Shown piece after piece: positions 31,927 through 41,800 of a stretch of 64,000 nt of DNA. Every line of letters begins with the position of its first letter. The first letter of the stretch is position 1. The DNA is from Amycolatopsis coloradensis (GTDB taxonomy: Bacteria > Actinomycetota > Actinomycetes > Mycobacteriales > Pseudonocardiaceae), in contig NZ_MQUQ01000004.1 in the NCBI RefSeq assembly GCF_001953865.1, positions 62,001-126,000 of the forward strand, written 5' to 3'. A program made the position numbers and the translations under genes. A model generated the notes under the pieces. That model ran no database searches. It was not told the origin of the DNA and saw only the letters and a list, made by a program, of their open reading frames with translations.

Positions 31927-34818
31927 GTGCCCCGAATCCCGCTCCCTCGTACGCGAGGCGCGAAGCTCACCGCGCTCGCCGCGGTCGTGGTGGTCCTGGC
32001 CGCCGCGGCCATCGTGTGGACGAACAGCGATCCCGCGCCGTCCGCAGTGAAAACCCAGGAAGCGATCCTCGACCTGCCCGAAACACCGGGCTCGCCAGAG
32101 GTCGTCAAAATCGACACGACGCTGTACGTCCCCGAGCAGACCCCGGCGCCCGCGGTCCTGCTCGCCCACGGTTTCGGCGGCGACAAGAACAGCGTCGCCA
32201 CGGAAGCCCGCGAACTCGCCGACAAGGGTTTCGTCGTGCTCGCCTGGTCCGCGCGCGGTTTCGGCCGCAGCACCGGGAAGATCGCGCTGAACGATCCCGA
32301 CCGCGAGGTCGCCGACGCCCGGGAACTGATCGACGATCTGGCCAACCGGCCCGAGGTCCTCAGCGAGAACGGCGACCCGAAGGTGGCCGTGTCCGGCGCG
32401 TCGTACGGCGGTGCGCTTTCCCTACTGCTCGCCGGGACCGACAAGCGGGTCGACGCGATCGCGCCGGTCATCACCTACAACGACCTCGCGCAGGGCCTCT
32501 TCCCGAACGCCGCCTCGGCCACGCCGTCGGCCGCCACCACACCCGCCGCCGGCGCGTTCACCGCGGACGGCGTCTTCAAGAGGTCGTGGGCAGGCATCTT
32601 CTTCTCCGCCGGTTCCGGTGCGGCGCAGAGCGGTTCCCCCGCCAACGAGGCGCCCGAAGCCGGTGACGAGACGAGCGAATCCGGTGCGGCGCAGGGAGCG
32701 GGCGCGGCGGGGGCCGCGGCACAGTCCTTGCCGCTCGGCGGTCCGAACGGCCGGCCGCCGGCTCCCGGCCCGGCCGACCCTTGTGGACGGTTCACCGCCG
32801 ACGTCTGCCAGGCCTACACCGAACTCGCGACCACCGGCAAGGCGAGCCAGCGCACCGTCGACCTGCTCCGGCGCGTCTCCCCCGCGTCCGTGACGGACAA
32901 GATCACCGTGCCGACCCTGCTGGTGCAGGGCGAAAGCGACACGCTGTTCGGATTGGACCAGTCCGACGCGACCGCCAGGCAGATCGCCGCGGCGGGCGGC
33001 AAGGTCCGCACGATCTGGTACACCGGCGGCCACGACGGCGGAAAGCCCGGGCAGAAGCTGCGGACGCAGATCGCCGACTTCCTCAAGTTCTCGCTGACCG
33101 GACAGGGCACCGATCCCGGCACCGGGTTCAGCTACGACATCCAGGGCACGTTGCGGGCCAACGGCGCCCCCTCGGTCCGGACCGTCACGGCACCCGCGTA
33201 CCCGGGCGCCACCGGGGACGCCACCGAGCGGCGGTCGTTCGCGCTGGAGGGCCCGGCCCAGCCGGTCGTCCGGCCCGCGGGCGGCAACCCCGCCGCGGTG
33301 AGCGGGATCCCCGGACTGAACGGAGCGGTGGCGGGCTCTTCCCGGCTGTCCGGACTGTTCAGTGTGGACCCACCCGGTCAAGCCGCGCAGTTCGCGACGC
33401 GACCACTCGACGCGCAGACGATCGTGGCCGGTTCGTCCACGGTCCGATTGCGGGTCTCGGCGGATCCGGACGCGGCGGCACCGCAGAAGGAAGCGGTCCT
33501 GTTCGCGAAGCTCTATGACGTCAACGGGGAAGGTGTCCGGGCACTGCCTGCCAACGCCGTGGCGCCGTTCCGCGTTTCCGGTCTGCCCGCGGACGGCAGC
33601 CCGGTCGAGGTGACGGTGACCCTGCCCGGCATCGTGCGGCCGCTGGAAGCAGGGCACACGCTCCGGCTCGTCGTCGGCACCACGGACCAGGCGTTCGCGA
33701 CGCCGGTCGAGCCCGCGGTGTTCCGTATCGGACTGGCGGACGGCGGACAGCTCGGCGTCCCGGTCGTGCCCGGCACCTCGGTCGGCGCGGCGGCGCCCAC
33801 CGGACAGCTGCTCGGGATCGCCGGCACGCTGCTCGCCGGGATCGCGATCACGGTGATCGCCGCGTTCCGCCGCCGCCGCGCCCACGACGTCGACGAGAGC
33901 CTGGCGAAGACGCCGTTGGTGATCGAAGGACTGCACAAGGCCTACGCGGGCGGGTTCGTCGCGGTGAAGGACCTGTCGTTCCGGGTCGAACCCGGCCAGG
34001 TCCTCGGTCTGCTCGGGCCGAACGGCGCGGGCAAGACGACGACCCTGCGCATGCTGATGGGACTGATCACGCCGACCGCCGGGAACATCCGGGTGTTCGG
34101 CCACCTGATCGCGCCCGGTGCGCCGGTGCTGTCCAGGATCGGGTCCTTTGTGGAGGGTTCGGGCTTCCTGCCGCACCTGTCCGGCAAGGAGAACCTGGAG
34201 CTGTACTGGGCGAGCACGGGCCGTCCAAGGGAACGGGCGCATTTCGCCGAGGCGCTGGAGATCGCCGGGCTGGGCGACGCGGTGAACCGGCGGGTCCGCA
34301 CCTACAGCCAGGGCATGCGGCAACGGCTCGCGATCGCCCAGGCGATGCTCGGCCTGCCGGAGCTCATGGTGCTCGACGAACCGACCAACGGACTCGACCC
34401 GCCACAGATCCACCAGATGCGCGAGGTGCTCCAGCGCTACGCGGCGACGGGACGCACCGTGGTGGTGTCGAGCCACCTGCTGGCCGAGGTCGAGCAGACC
34501 TGTACGCACGTGGTCGTGATGCACCGCGGCATGCTGGTCGCCTCGGGTGAGGTCGGCGAACTGGCCGCGTCCAGCGGCGAGGCGACGTTCCGGGTCGACA
34601 AGCCCGCCGAAGCGGCCGAAGCGCTGCGGAAGGTCGGCGGTGTTTCCGGCGTCGACGTCGACGGCGAACTGGTCCACGCGGATCTCGACGGTCTCGCCCG
34701 CGCCGAGGCGGTCGCCGCCCTCGTGCGGGCCGGGGTCGCGGTCGAGCAGGCCGGGCCGCGGCGCCGTCTGGAAGACGCGTTCCTGCAGCTGGTCGGAGAG
34801 GACTCGAAGGGTGAGTAA
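31927..34818 (+). CDS. S15/CocE-like hydrolase fused to an ABC transporter ATPase
   Basis: A 963-residue two-part protein. Residues 13-32 are a membrane or signal segment. About 45-620 is an alpha/beta hydrolase of S15 type (AVLLAHGFGGDKNS, nucleophile elbow SGASYGG near residue 160, acid in LLVQGESDTLF, His in TGGHDGG) with a C-terminal jelly-roll-like region. A second membrane helix (about 628-648, LLGIAGTLLAGIAITVIAAF) leads to a cytoplasmic ABC ATPase (Walker A GPNGAGKTTT near 698, signature YSQGMRQRL near 792, Walker B MVLDEPTNGLD near 812). The hydrolase therefore lies outside the cell and the ATPase inside. GTG start, leaderless (TACGGT six bases upstream). It overlaps the permease gene by 8 bp. 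Confidence 0.85.
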   Translation: MPRIPLPRTRGAKLTALAAVVVVLAAAAIVWTNSDPAPSAVKTQEAILDLPETPGSPEVVKIDTTLYVPEQTPAPAVLLAHGFGGDKNSVATEARELADKGFVVLAWSARGFGRSTGKIALNDPDREVADARELIDDLANRPEVLSENGDPKVAVSGASYGGALSLLLAGTDKRVDAIAPVITYNDLAQGLFPNAASATPSAATTPAAGAFTADGVFKRSWAGIFFSAGSGAAQSGSPANEAPEAGDETSESGAAQGAGAAGAAAQSLPLGGPNGRPPAPGPADPCGRFTADVCQAYTELATTGKASQRTVDLLRRVSPASVTDKITVPTLLVQGESDTLFGLDQSDATARQIAAAGGKVRTIWYTGGHDGGKPGQKLRTQIADFLKFSLTGQGTDPGTGFSYDIQGTLRANGAPSVRTVTAPAYPGATGDATERRSFALEGPAQPVVRPAGGNPAAVSGIPGLNGAVAGSSRLSGLFSVDPPGQAAQFATRPLDAQTIVAGSSTVRLRVSADPDAAAPQKEAVLFAKLYDVNGEGVRALPANAVAPFRVSGLPADGSPVEVTVTLPGIVRPLEAGHTLRLVVGTTDQAFATPVEPAVFRIGLADGGQLGVPVVPGTSVGAAAPTGQLLGIAGTLLAGIAITVIAAFRRRRAHDVDESLAKTPLVIEGLHKAYAGGFVAVKDLSFRVEPGQVLGLLGPNGAGKTTTLRMLMGLITPTAGNIRVFGHLIAPGAPVLSRIGSFVEGSGFLPHLSGKENLELYWASTGRPRERAHFAEALEIAGLGDAVNRRVRTYSQGMRQRLAIAQAMLGLPELMVLDEPTNGLDPPQIHQMREVLQRYAATGRTVVVSSHLLAEVEQTCTHVVVMHRGMLVASGEVGELAASSGEATFRVDKPAEAAEALRKVGGVSGVDVDGELVHADLDGLARAEAVAALVRAGVAVEQAGPRRRLEDAFLQLVGEDSKGE

Positions 34819-35770
34819 GACCAATGGTTCTTCCCCGGTGACCCGGGTGGATCACGGCGTGCACACCGATCCGGCGGCACTGCTCGAGCTGACCGAGGTC
34901 GCGTCGCACGAACGGACCGAGGTCGGCCCGGACGGGGCGGTGGCGGGTTACCGCGCCGACCGGACGCTGCGGCTCGGCGTCGAACTGAAACGGCAGCTCA
35001 AACGGCGGCGGACCCAGCTCATGCTGGGATTCGTCGCGCTGCTGCCGTTCGTACTGGTGATCGCGTTCGAGATCGGGCAGGCCAACCCGAATCGCCGCAG
35101 CGGCGGATTCGTCGACCTCGCCACCGCGAGCGCGCCGAACTTCGTGGTGCTCGCGCTGTTCGTCTCCGGGACGTTCCTGCTGCCGATGATCGTGGCGCTG
35201 TTCTACGGCGACACGATCGCGAGCGAGGCGTCGTGGTCGAGCCTGAAGTACCTGCTCGCGATACCGGTCCCCCGGCATCGGGTGCTGCGGCAGAAGGCGA
35301 TCGTCTCCGGCATCCTCTCGGCGGTCGCGCTGATCCTGTTGCCACTGGTGTCACTGGTGGTCGGCGTCATCTGGTATGGCGCGGGGGACGCGATCAGCCC
35401 GACCGGGGACGCGGTCTCGTTCGGCGACAGTCTCATCGCCATGGGGCTGGCGACGATCTACATCATCTTGCAGCTCGCGTGGGTGGCCGGGCTGGCGATG
35501 CTGCTCTCGGTCGCCACCGACGCCCCGCTCGGCGCCGTCGGCGGCGCGGTGATCGTCGCGATCGTTTCGCAGATCCTCGACCAGATCACCGCGCTGGAAG
35601 GATTGCGGGACTACCTTCCGACGCATTTCGCGTTCTCGTGGATGGACCTGATCTCGACCGACATCGACTGGACGAACATGGCCAACGGCATGCTGTCGGC
35701 CGCGTTGTACGGGACGATTTTCTTCCTGCTGGCCGGTCGCCGGTTCGCGACGAAGGACATCACCAGCTGA
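34811..35770 (+). CDS. ABC transporter permease (ABC-2 type)
   Basis: A 319-residue membrane protein. A soluble start of about 75 residues precedes six hydrophobic segments: LMLGFVALLPFVLVIAFEIG, FVVLALFVSGTFLLPMIVALFYGDTIASEA, GILSAVALILLPLVSLVVGV, TIYIILQLAWVAGLAMLLSV, GAVGGAVIVAIVSQILDQI and the C-terminal AALYGTIFFLLAGRRF. GDTIASEASWSSLKYLLAIPVPR is the typical coupling-loop motif of ABC-2 permeases. The GTG at 34811 overlaps the end of the fusion ATPase by 8 bp, so the two subunits are translated together and form one exporter. The cargo is unknown; a peptide or lipid processed by the linked hydrolase is an inference. Confidence 0.85.
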   Translation: MSKTNGSSPVTRVDHGVHTDPAALLELTEVASHERTEVGPDGAVAGYRADRTLRLGVELKRQLKRRRTQLMLGFVALLPFVLVIAFEIGQANPNRRSGGFVDLATASAPNFVVLALFVSGTFLLPMIVALFYGDTIASEASWSSLKYLLAIPVPRHRVLRQKAIVSGILSAVALILLPLVSLVVGVIWYGAGDAISPTGDAVSFGDSLIAMGLATIYIILQLAWVAGLAMLLSVATDAPLGAVGGAVIVAIVSQILDQITALEGLRDYLPTHFAFSWMDLISTDIDWTNMANGMLSAALYGTIFFLLAGRRFATKDITS

Positions 35771-35787
35771 GACCGCTTTCGCACCGG

Positions 35788-35845
35788 AAAACCACCGGGG
35801 CTCACCGGGAAGAGGAAATTCTCTTCCCAGGTGGGCCCCGGTTTT
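35788..35845 (+). terminator. Long interrupted hairpin terminator after the ABC operon
   Basis: AAAACC plus ACCGGGGC, CACC and GGGAAGAG on the left pair with CTCTTCCC, GGTG, GCCCCGG and GGTTTT on the right, around GAAATT. The stem has only single-base interruptions and ends in TTTT. Confidence 0.8.
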
Positions 35846-36027
35846 CACTGGCCGTGGCGACCTTCACCCATTAGCGCTGGTAACCGGTGTTTCATGCGCA
35901 TGAGAACATCGATTTTCGGATCATCGACTCATTGGGTGAAAAGTTCCCCTTCAGCTTCGATGACCTCCGGGTAATCCTTATCTTCAGGGAAAGGTGCCGA
36001 CGCGAGAAGAAAGCGGGGACTCACACC

Positions 36028-36450
36028 ATGACCCAGTCACTGGAGATTCCGGTCCAGGAGTTCTCTCTCGCTTGGACCATGACCGCCGACAAGGGCGGCC
36101 GGGTCGGGTTCGCCGCTTCGGGTCAAGTGACGCTCCTCGACAACAAGCGGTTCTACAAGATCGACGGGGTCCTCTACATCTCCGAGGGCAGCGCCTACTG
36201 CCGCGACATCGGCAACCCGTCTCTGTTCGTCCGCCGCAACGGCGTCGAGGAGAGCGGCAGGCATTGGGGCTGGGAGACCATCTGCAACCGCAAATCGTGC
36301 AGCAGGCTGTGCGCGATGGACGCGTACTTCGTCCGCACCGGCTACTGGGCGCCCGCCGACCGGGCCATCCAGCTGAGCATCGGCGCCGAGTCCGGCTGGA
36401 ACCGCAAACGGACCTTCAGCCCGACGATCACCGTGCGCCTCCAGGACTAG
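36028..36450 (+). CDS. Hypothetical Cys-containing beta-rich protein
   Basis: A 140-residue protein starting MTQSLEIPVQEFSLAWTMTA. No signal peptide and no membrane helix. Beta strands dominate (GRVGFAASGQVTLLDNKRFY, IQLSIGAESGW, TFSPTITVRLQD). A cluster SAYCRDIGN, ETICNRKSCSRLCAMDAYF carries four to five Cys, which could bind a metal or form disulfides. No family recognised. The frame is open upstream to 35887, but ATG 36028 has the better protein composition; its ribosome site is weak. Confidence 0.5.
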   Translation: MTQSLEIPVQEFSLAWTMTADKGGRVGFAASGQVTLLDNKRFYKIDGVLYISEGSAYCRDIGNPSLFVRRNGVEESGRHWGWETICNRKSCSRLCAMDAYFVRTGYWAPADRAIQLSIGAESGWNRKRTFSPTITVRLQD

Positions 36451-36493
36451 GCGGTCCACTGTAGATCCCCGCGGGCTCGGGTACGGTCGGCTC

Positions 36494-37264
36494 ATGGCCA
36501 CCTCCTCGATCCGCGTGGACGACGAAGGCGGGGTCGCCGTCGTCACCCTGCAGCACGGTAAGGCGAACACCCTCGACACGGAGTTCTGCCAGGAACTGGC
36601 TCTCCGGCTCGAAGACGTCCAGCTAGGCGGGTATCGCGGAGTCGTGCTCACCGGTACCGGCGGTATCTTCTCGGCGGGCGTCGACCTGCGGCGAGTGCAT
36701 GACGGTGGCGCCGACTACGTCGAGGACTTCCTGCCCGCGCTGTCGGACGCGTTCCTTTCGGTGTTCGGCTTCCCCGGTCCGGTGGTCGCGGCCGTCAACG
36801 GTCACGCGACCGCCGGTGGGGCGGTGCTCGCCGCCGCCTGCGACCGCCGTGTCCTCGCGGACGGCCCGAGCCGGATCGGGATCACCGAACTGCTCGTCGG
36901 CGTCCCGTTCCCGTTGGCCGCGCTGGAGATCCTGCGCTCCGGGTTCGGCTCCGACATCATCGCCGAACTCGCGTTCCTCGGCGAGACCCACCTGCCCGCG
37001 GACGCGCTCCGGCTCGGGCTGGTGAACGAGGTGACCGCGCCCGAAAACGTCGTGGGGCGGGCGGTGGAGGTGGCCGGGAGACTCGCCGAGATTCCCTCGG
37101 CCGCGTACGCGCATACGAAGGCGCAGCTGCACCGGCCGTTCCACGAGCGGATCGCCGAACACCGCACCGGCGACGACGCCCACGTCCTCGAACTGTGGAG
37201 CTCCCCCGAAGCGCTCGCGGCCGTCAAGGCCTATGTCGACCGGGTACTGGGCGGGCGGGCCTGA
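36494..37264 (+). CDS. Enoyl-CoA hydratase/isomerase family protein
   Basis: A 256-residue crotonase-fold enzyme. The oxyanion-hole segments are seen in LTGTGGIFSAGVDLRRVHDG and VVAAVNGHATAGGAVLAAACDRRV. The usual first catalytic Glu in ...GGGxELA is replaced by a Gly/Ala-rich VLAAACD, while GITELLVGVPFP carries the second acidic position. Trimer interface helices follow. The reaction is acyl-CoA hydration or isomerisation; the missing first Glu makes a simple hydratase less certain. TACGGT six bases before the ATG gives a leaderless start. Stands alone. Confidence 0.85.
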   Translation: MATSSIRVDDEGGVAVVTLQHGKANTLDTEFCQELALRLEDVQLGGYRGVVLTGTGGIFSAGVDLRRVHDGGADYVEDFLPALSDAFLSVFGFPGPVVAAVNGHATAGGAVLAAACDRRVLADGPSRIGITELLVGVPFPLAALEILRSGFGSDIIAELAFLGETHLPADALRLGLVNEVTAPENVVGRAVEVAGRLAEIPSAAYAHTKAQLHRPFHERIAEHRTGDDAHVLELWSSPEALAAVKAYVDRVLGGRA

Positions 37265-37353
37265 CTTCGGCTCGACCGGATAGGCGATTGCCCACCGGCG
37301 CGGACTCTGTGAGTATCCGACCGCTCAACAGGTCGACGTTGGGGAGGGCATCA

Positions 37354-38763
37354 ATGCGGAAGCTCACGGCCGCGTGGTCGGTTCTGGCGATCACGGTTCT
37401 CACACTGGCCGGGCTGACCCCGGCCGCACGGGCGGCGCCCGAAGACATCAAGGACGCGCTCGGCCGGATCCCCGGCCTGACCGTCGTCTCGGAGAACCCG
37501 GCGCCGGCCGGATACCGGTTCTTCAAACTCGCCTACACCCAGCCCGCCGACCACCGCAGGCCGTCCGCCGGCACCTTCCAGCAGCGATTCACCCTGCTGC
37601 ACAAGGAATTCCGCTCGCCGACCGTGGTGTACACGAGCGGGTACAACGTGGGGGATTTCCCCAACCGCTCGGAGCCGACGCAGCTCGTCGACGGCAATCA
37701 GCTGTCGATGGAGTACCGGTTCTTCACCCCCTCGCGGCCGGAACGGCCGGACTGGGGCAAGCAGCTGACGATCTGGCAGGCGGCGGCCGATCAGCACCGA
37801 GCGGTCGAGGCGTTCAAGCGGATCTATCCTGGCAAGTGGCTCGCCACGGGCGCCAGCAAGGGCGGTATGACGGCGACCTACTTCCGTAGGTTCTTCCCGA
37901 ACGACGTCGACGCGACGATCCCCTACGTCGCGCCCAACGACGTCATCAATGCACACGACCGCTACAACCGGTTCCTGGCGAACGTCGGCAACGACCCGGC
38001 CTGCCGATCGGCGCTGAAGGCGATCCAGCGCGACGTGCTGACCCGGCGCTCGGAGTTCGCGGCGCTCGCCGCCGCCGACGCGGCCAAGTTCGGTTTGACG
38101 TTCACGACCGTCGGCTCGGCCGACCTCTCGCTGGAGATCTCGGTCATCGACTCGTACTTCGCCTTCTGGCAGTACCAGAAGCAGGCGGACTGCGCGACGG
38201 TCCCGAAGGCCGGTGCTCCGGCGGCCGAGGTCTACGCCTGGTTCGAACGCGTCGAAAGCCTCAACACCTACTCCGACCAGAACCTCAGGATCTACGTCCC
38301 CTACTACTTCCAGGCGGCGTACCAGCTCGGCGCCCCCGAGTCCTATGAAGGCTATCTCCGGGACCTGCTGCGCTACCCGGGCTCCAACGTGTCGCGGACG
38401 TTCGTGCCGAAGTCGGTCGACATCCCGCGGTTCGATCACCTGGCGATGCCGGACATCGACTTCTGGGTGAAGACGCAGGGCAGCCGGCTGCTGTTCGTCT
38501 ACGGTGAGAACGACCCTTGGGGCGCCGAACCGTTCCGGCTGGGCTTCGGCACGAAGGACTCATATAGCTACACGGTGCCGGGCGGGAACCACGGTGCCCA
38601 GATCTCACAGCTTCCGACAGCCCAGGCCACTGAAGCGACCAACACCGTCCGGCGGTGGGCAGGTCTGCCTCCGGTCTCGCCAGGGATGACCACGCGTTCG
38701 GCGCCCGCCGGGTTCCCGGACTTCGACGCGGACCTGACCCTGCTTCACCGCCCGCGCCTCTGA
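37354..38763 (+). CDS. Secreted S37-family tripeptidyl aminopeptidase-like peptidase
   Basis: A 469-residue exported serine peptidase. The signal peptide is MRKLTAAWSVLAITVLTLAG with cleavage near ARAAPED. The mature enzyme shows QQRFTLLHKEFRSPTVVYTSGYNV, GNQLSMEYRFF, and the nucleophile motif WLATGASKGGMTATYFRRFFP near residue 170. Downstream are FVYGENDPWGAEPF (acid) and VPGGNHGAQI (His). This order and text are typical of family S37 (PS-10), which includes Streptomyces tripeptidyl aminopeptidases that digest extracellular peptides. GGGGAGGG sits upstream of ATG 37354. A hairpin terminator follows. Confidence 0.88.
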   Translation: MRKLTAAWSVLAITVLTLAGLTPAARAAPEDIKDALGRIPGLTVVSENPAPAGYRFFKLAYTQPADHRRPSAGTFQQRFTLLHKEFRSPTVVYTSGYNVGDFPNRSEPTQLVDGNQLSMEYRFFTPSRPERPDWGKQLTIWQAAADQHRAVEAFKRIYPGKWLATGASKGGMTATYFRRFFPNDVDATIPYVAPNDVINAHDRYNRFLANVGNDPACRSALKAIQRDVLTRRSEFAALAAADAAKFGLTFTTVGSADLSLEISVIDSYFAFWQYQKQADCATVPKAGAPAAEVYAWFERVESLNTYSDQNLRIYVPYYFQAAYQLGAPESYEGYLRDLLRYPGSNVSRTFVPKSVDIPRFDHLAMPDIDFWVKTQGSRLLFVYGENDPWGAEPFRLGFGTKDSYSYTVPGGNHGAQISQLPTAQATEATNTVRRWAGLPPVSPGMTTRSAPAGFPDFDADLTLLHRPRL

Positions 38764-38783
38764 CGCTCGTGGTCTCGCGGCAA

Positions 38784-38817
38784 GGGCGGAAATGACAACT
38801 TCTCGTCACTTCCGCCC
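38784..38817. terminator. Hairpin terminator after the S37 peptidase
   Basis: GGGCGGAA-a-TGAC (38784-38796) pairs with GTCA-c-TTCCGCCC (38805-38817), one mismatch, loop of eight. It insulates the peptidase gene from the CHAT-led cluster that follows. Confidence 0.75.
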
Positions 38818-38846
38818 CTCCTTTGCCGACGCTAGGGTTGCCAGCG

Positions 38847-41800
38847 ATGGTGGAGGGGACGTTCGAAGAGCTGTGCACGGCCTTCGACGACGCGGTGTCA
38901 CGCGCGTCAGCGGGCTCGATCGACGCTCTCACCGAAGTCGTGGACCTCGGTGAGACGCTACTCAGCCGGAAAGACGACTCGGAACCCCTCGATCATGTCT
39001 ACGTGCGCTATCTGCAAGGTCTGGCCTATCTGAACCGGTTCGACGTGACGCTGGAGGCGGATGACCGGAATAGCGCGATAGACGCGCTTCGAGAGGTCAA
39101 GAACGCGCTTCCGCCGGAAAGCCCCGCGGAGCCCGAAGTCGCCCTGTACCTCGGTTTGGCACTCGCCCATCGACTACTCCAGCAAAACACGACGTCGTCA
39201 CCGGATTTGACCGAGGCGATCGACCCGCTCGCGACCGCCCTCGCCGCGGCTGCGGCGTTCGACCCCGACACGGTTCAAATGGCGAGACAAAGACTGGGAT
39301 CGCTACTCGCGGTCCGTTTCCTCCTGGCGGGCGGCGACCAAGCCGATCACGCCCGCGCGACCGGGGAACTGAGCAAGATCATCGATGACGCCGACTCACC
39401 CCCTTTCCTCGTCGACGCGGCTCATCTGGGTCTCGCCCTGCTCGCACTTTCCGGATCGACACCCGTCGAGATGCGACGAGGTGTCACCGGGCTGACCTCG
39501 AAAGTGTTCGAAGACCTCAAGAACAACACACTCGCCCCGAGGTTCGCCGCGGCGGCCGAGGTCGCGTCACACCATCTGGGAGCGATCTCGCCGCAGGACA
39601 ACCCGTTCGGCACCGGCTTTTCGATGCTCCAAGGGTTGACAAGAGTGCTGCGGAACCCGAAGGAGGTTTCCGCCGACGACATCCGCTTGATGCGGACTTT
39701 GATCGAGGAGGCACAGAAGGACGAACACCCGGAATCGTGGGAGTCGGGGCTCCTGACGAGTATGCGGGTGACCCTCGATACCCGGTTGGCAAGGCTCGGC
39801 AGTGTGTACGACGGCGAATCCGCCGAACCGATCGACACGCTGCTGGAGATACTGTCCCGGCACGGTGATCACCCGGCACAGTCGTTCACTCGGGATCTAC
39901 TCGGCGCGATCGCGAGTGGACCGGAAGGCGAGTCCTTTCTCCGAAGCGACATCAACCCCACGCTCGAACGACTCGAGCGAGCCCTGCACGAACTGGACGA
40001 CGACCACGCACGCTTGATCGCGCTGGCCAAACTCACCGTCCTCGCGATCAAGCAGGCCATCGGCAGCAGATCGGCCGACCCGGTGATCCGGATCAACGGG
40101 TTGCTGACGGCCAACCGTGAACGCTCCACCGCCTCACCGCGAAGTGACGGGGTCCACGCGTTGCTCATGGGCTGGACCGAAGCGATACGCAGCCGGCTCG
40201 ACGGCGATCCCGATCGCTTGAGCACGGCGATCAAACTGGTTCAGGAGGCCGCCGACCGAATTCCCGTGGAAGACGAGTTGCATCACCGGCTGGCTCCGCT
40301 GATCTATGCGATGCTCCTCCAGCGATACGGCATGACCCGGAACTTGGCGGACCTCGACGCCATCACCGACTTCGACGAATCGGCAGGATCATCGAACGAC
40401 GGCGAAGATCTCTCCACAGGGGCCGACGCATCTTGGATACTGAGACTGCTGAAGATCATCGCCGCTCTCGCGCGCGCCGGACGATTGTCGCCCAGCCGGA
40501 TCGACGAACTCCGCGCCGAACTCGACGAGACACTGGCCCACACCCCGGCTGAAGACCTGGCTGTGGGTGGTTGGGGACATCTCCGAGGCATATTGGACAT
40601 GCTCCGCGCCTCTCACGACGAAACCGGCGGGGACTTCCCCCAATCAGGACCACGTCTGGCGGCCTTCCGGGCGGCCATCCAAAGCTTCTTCGACCATGAC
40701 ACGGCGGACACGGCACTACTCGACTGGAACCTCGAGAGCGCGATCCTGCTGATCAACGAGGGGTTCGCGGCCCGCGATCGCAACCTGATGGACGACGGCA
40801 TAGCCATGATCACGAAGGAATACGCCAAGGCGTCCGGCGACGGACATGAACGCCTCGTGATGCTCGGCCAGCTGGGCCTCGCCTTCCGGATGAGAAACCT
40901 GATCTGGCGGCGGGCTCAGGACCTCGACAACGCGATCACCCGGTTGGAGGAAGCCCGGCTCTTCGCGCTCCGTGAACCCGGGTTGCCGGACACCGCGGCG
41001 ATCTTCAACCAACTTGGCGAGTGCTACTTCACCCGCGGTGACACCCATCGCCGAGACCAGACGCGCGCTGTCGCCGCCGGACTTGACGGGCTCAGGGCGC
41101 GGATGAGGGAAGTGATGATCCAAGCCGGCGTGAGCCGCGCCCTCGACGCGGCACTGCATGCCGAAGGCGAGGCGGCGGACGTCGCGCGCTGGTGCGTCGC
41201 GGCGGGCGACCACGATTCCGCCGTGCGAGCGCTGGAACTCGGCAGGGCGATGGTCCTGCACTCCGCGACCGTCGATGCCGACACCCCGGGATTGCTCCGC
41301 GCGAGCGGGCGTCCGGACCTGGCCGCGGGCTGGGAGGAGCAGGTCGGTCAAGACCCGGCGGCGGGTCTCGACGGGCCGATCGTCACAGCCAGGATGCCGA
41401 GCACGTTACGCCGAGACGTCCTGCTCGCGATCGAAGGAACCGAAACCGAACAACGCCTGATGTCTCCGCCGGCGGTCGCTCAAATCGCCGCGACGCTGAA
41501 CCAGGCCGACGCGGTGGCAATGGTCTATCTGGTTCTCCATGACGAAGGTAAATCCGGCTTCGCGGTCCTTGTCTCGTCCGACGGATCCACCGCCGAAATC
41601 CCGCTCCCCCACCTCTCGGTGACCGCGGGCGGACCGATCGACGAGTTCGAGGACGCGCAACGCGACGTGCAACGCGCTCGCTCCGGTGAGGACGGCGATC
41701 AGGCGAGGAAACGCTGGACGAAAGCGGCCGAAACGCTCAGCGACTGGGCATGGCCTGCCGCGATGGGCCCTCTCCTCGATCACGTCCGCTCTCGAGGGCA

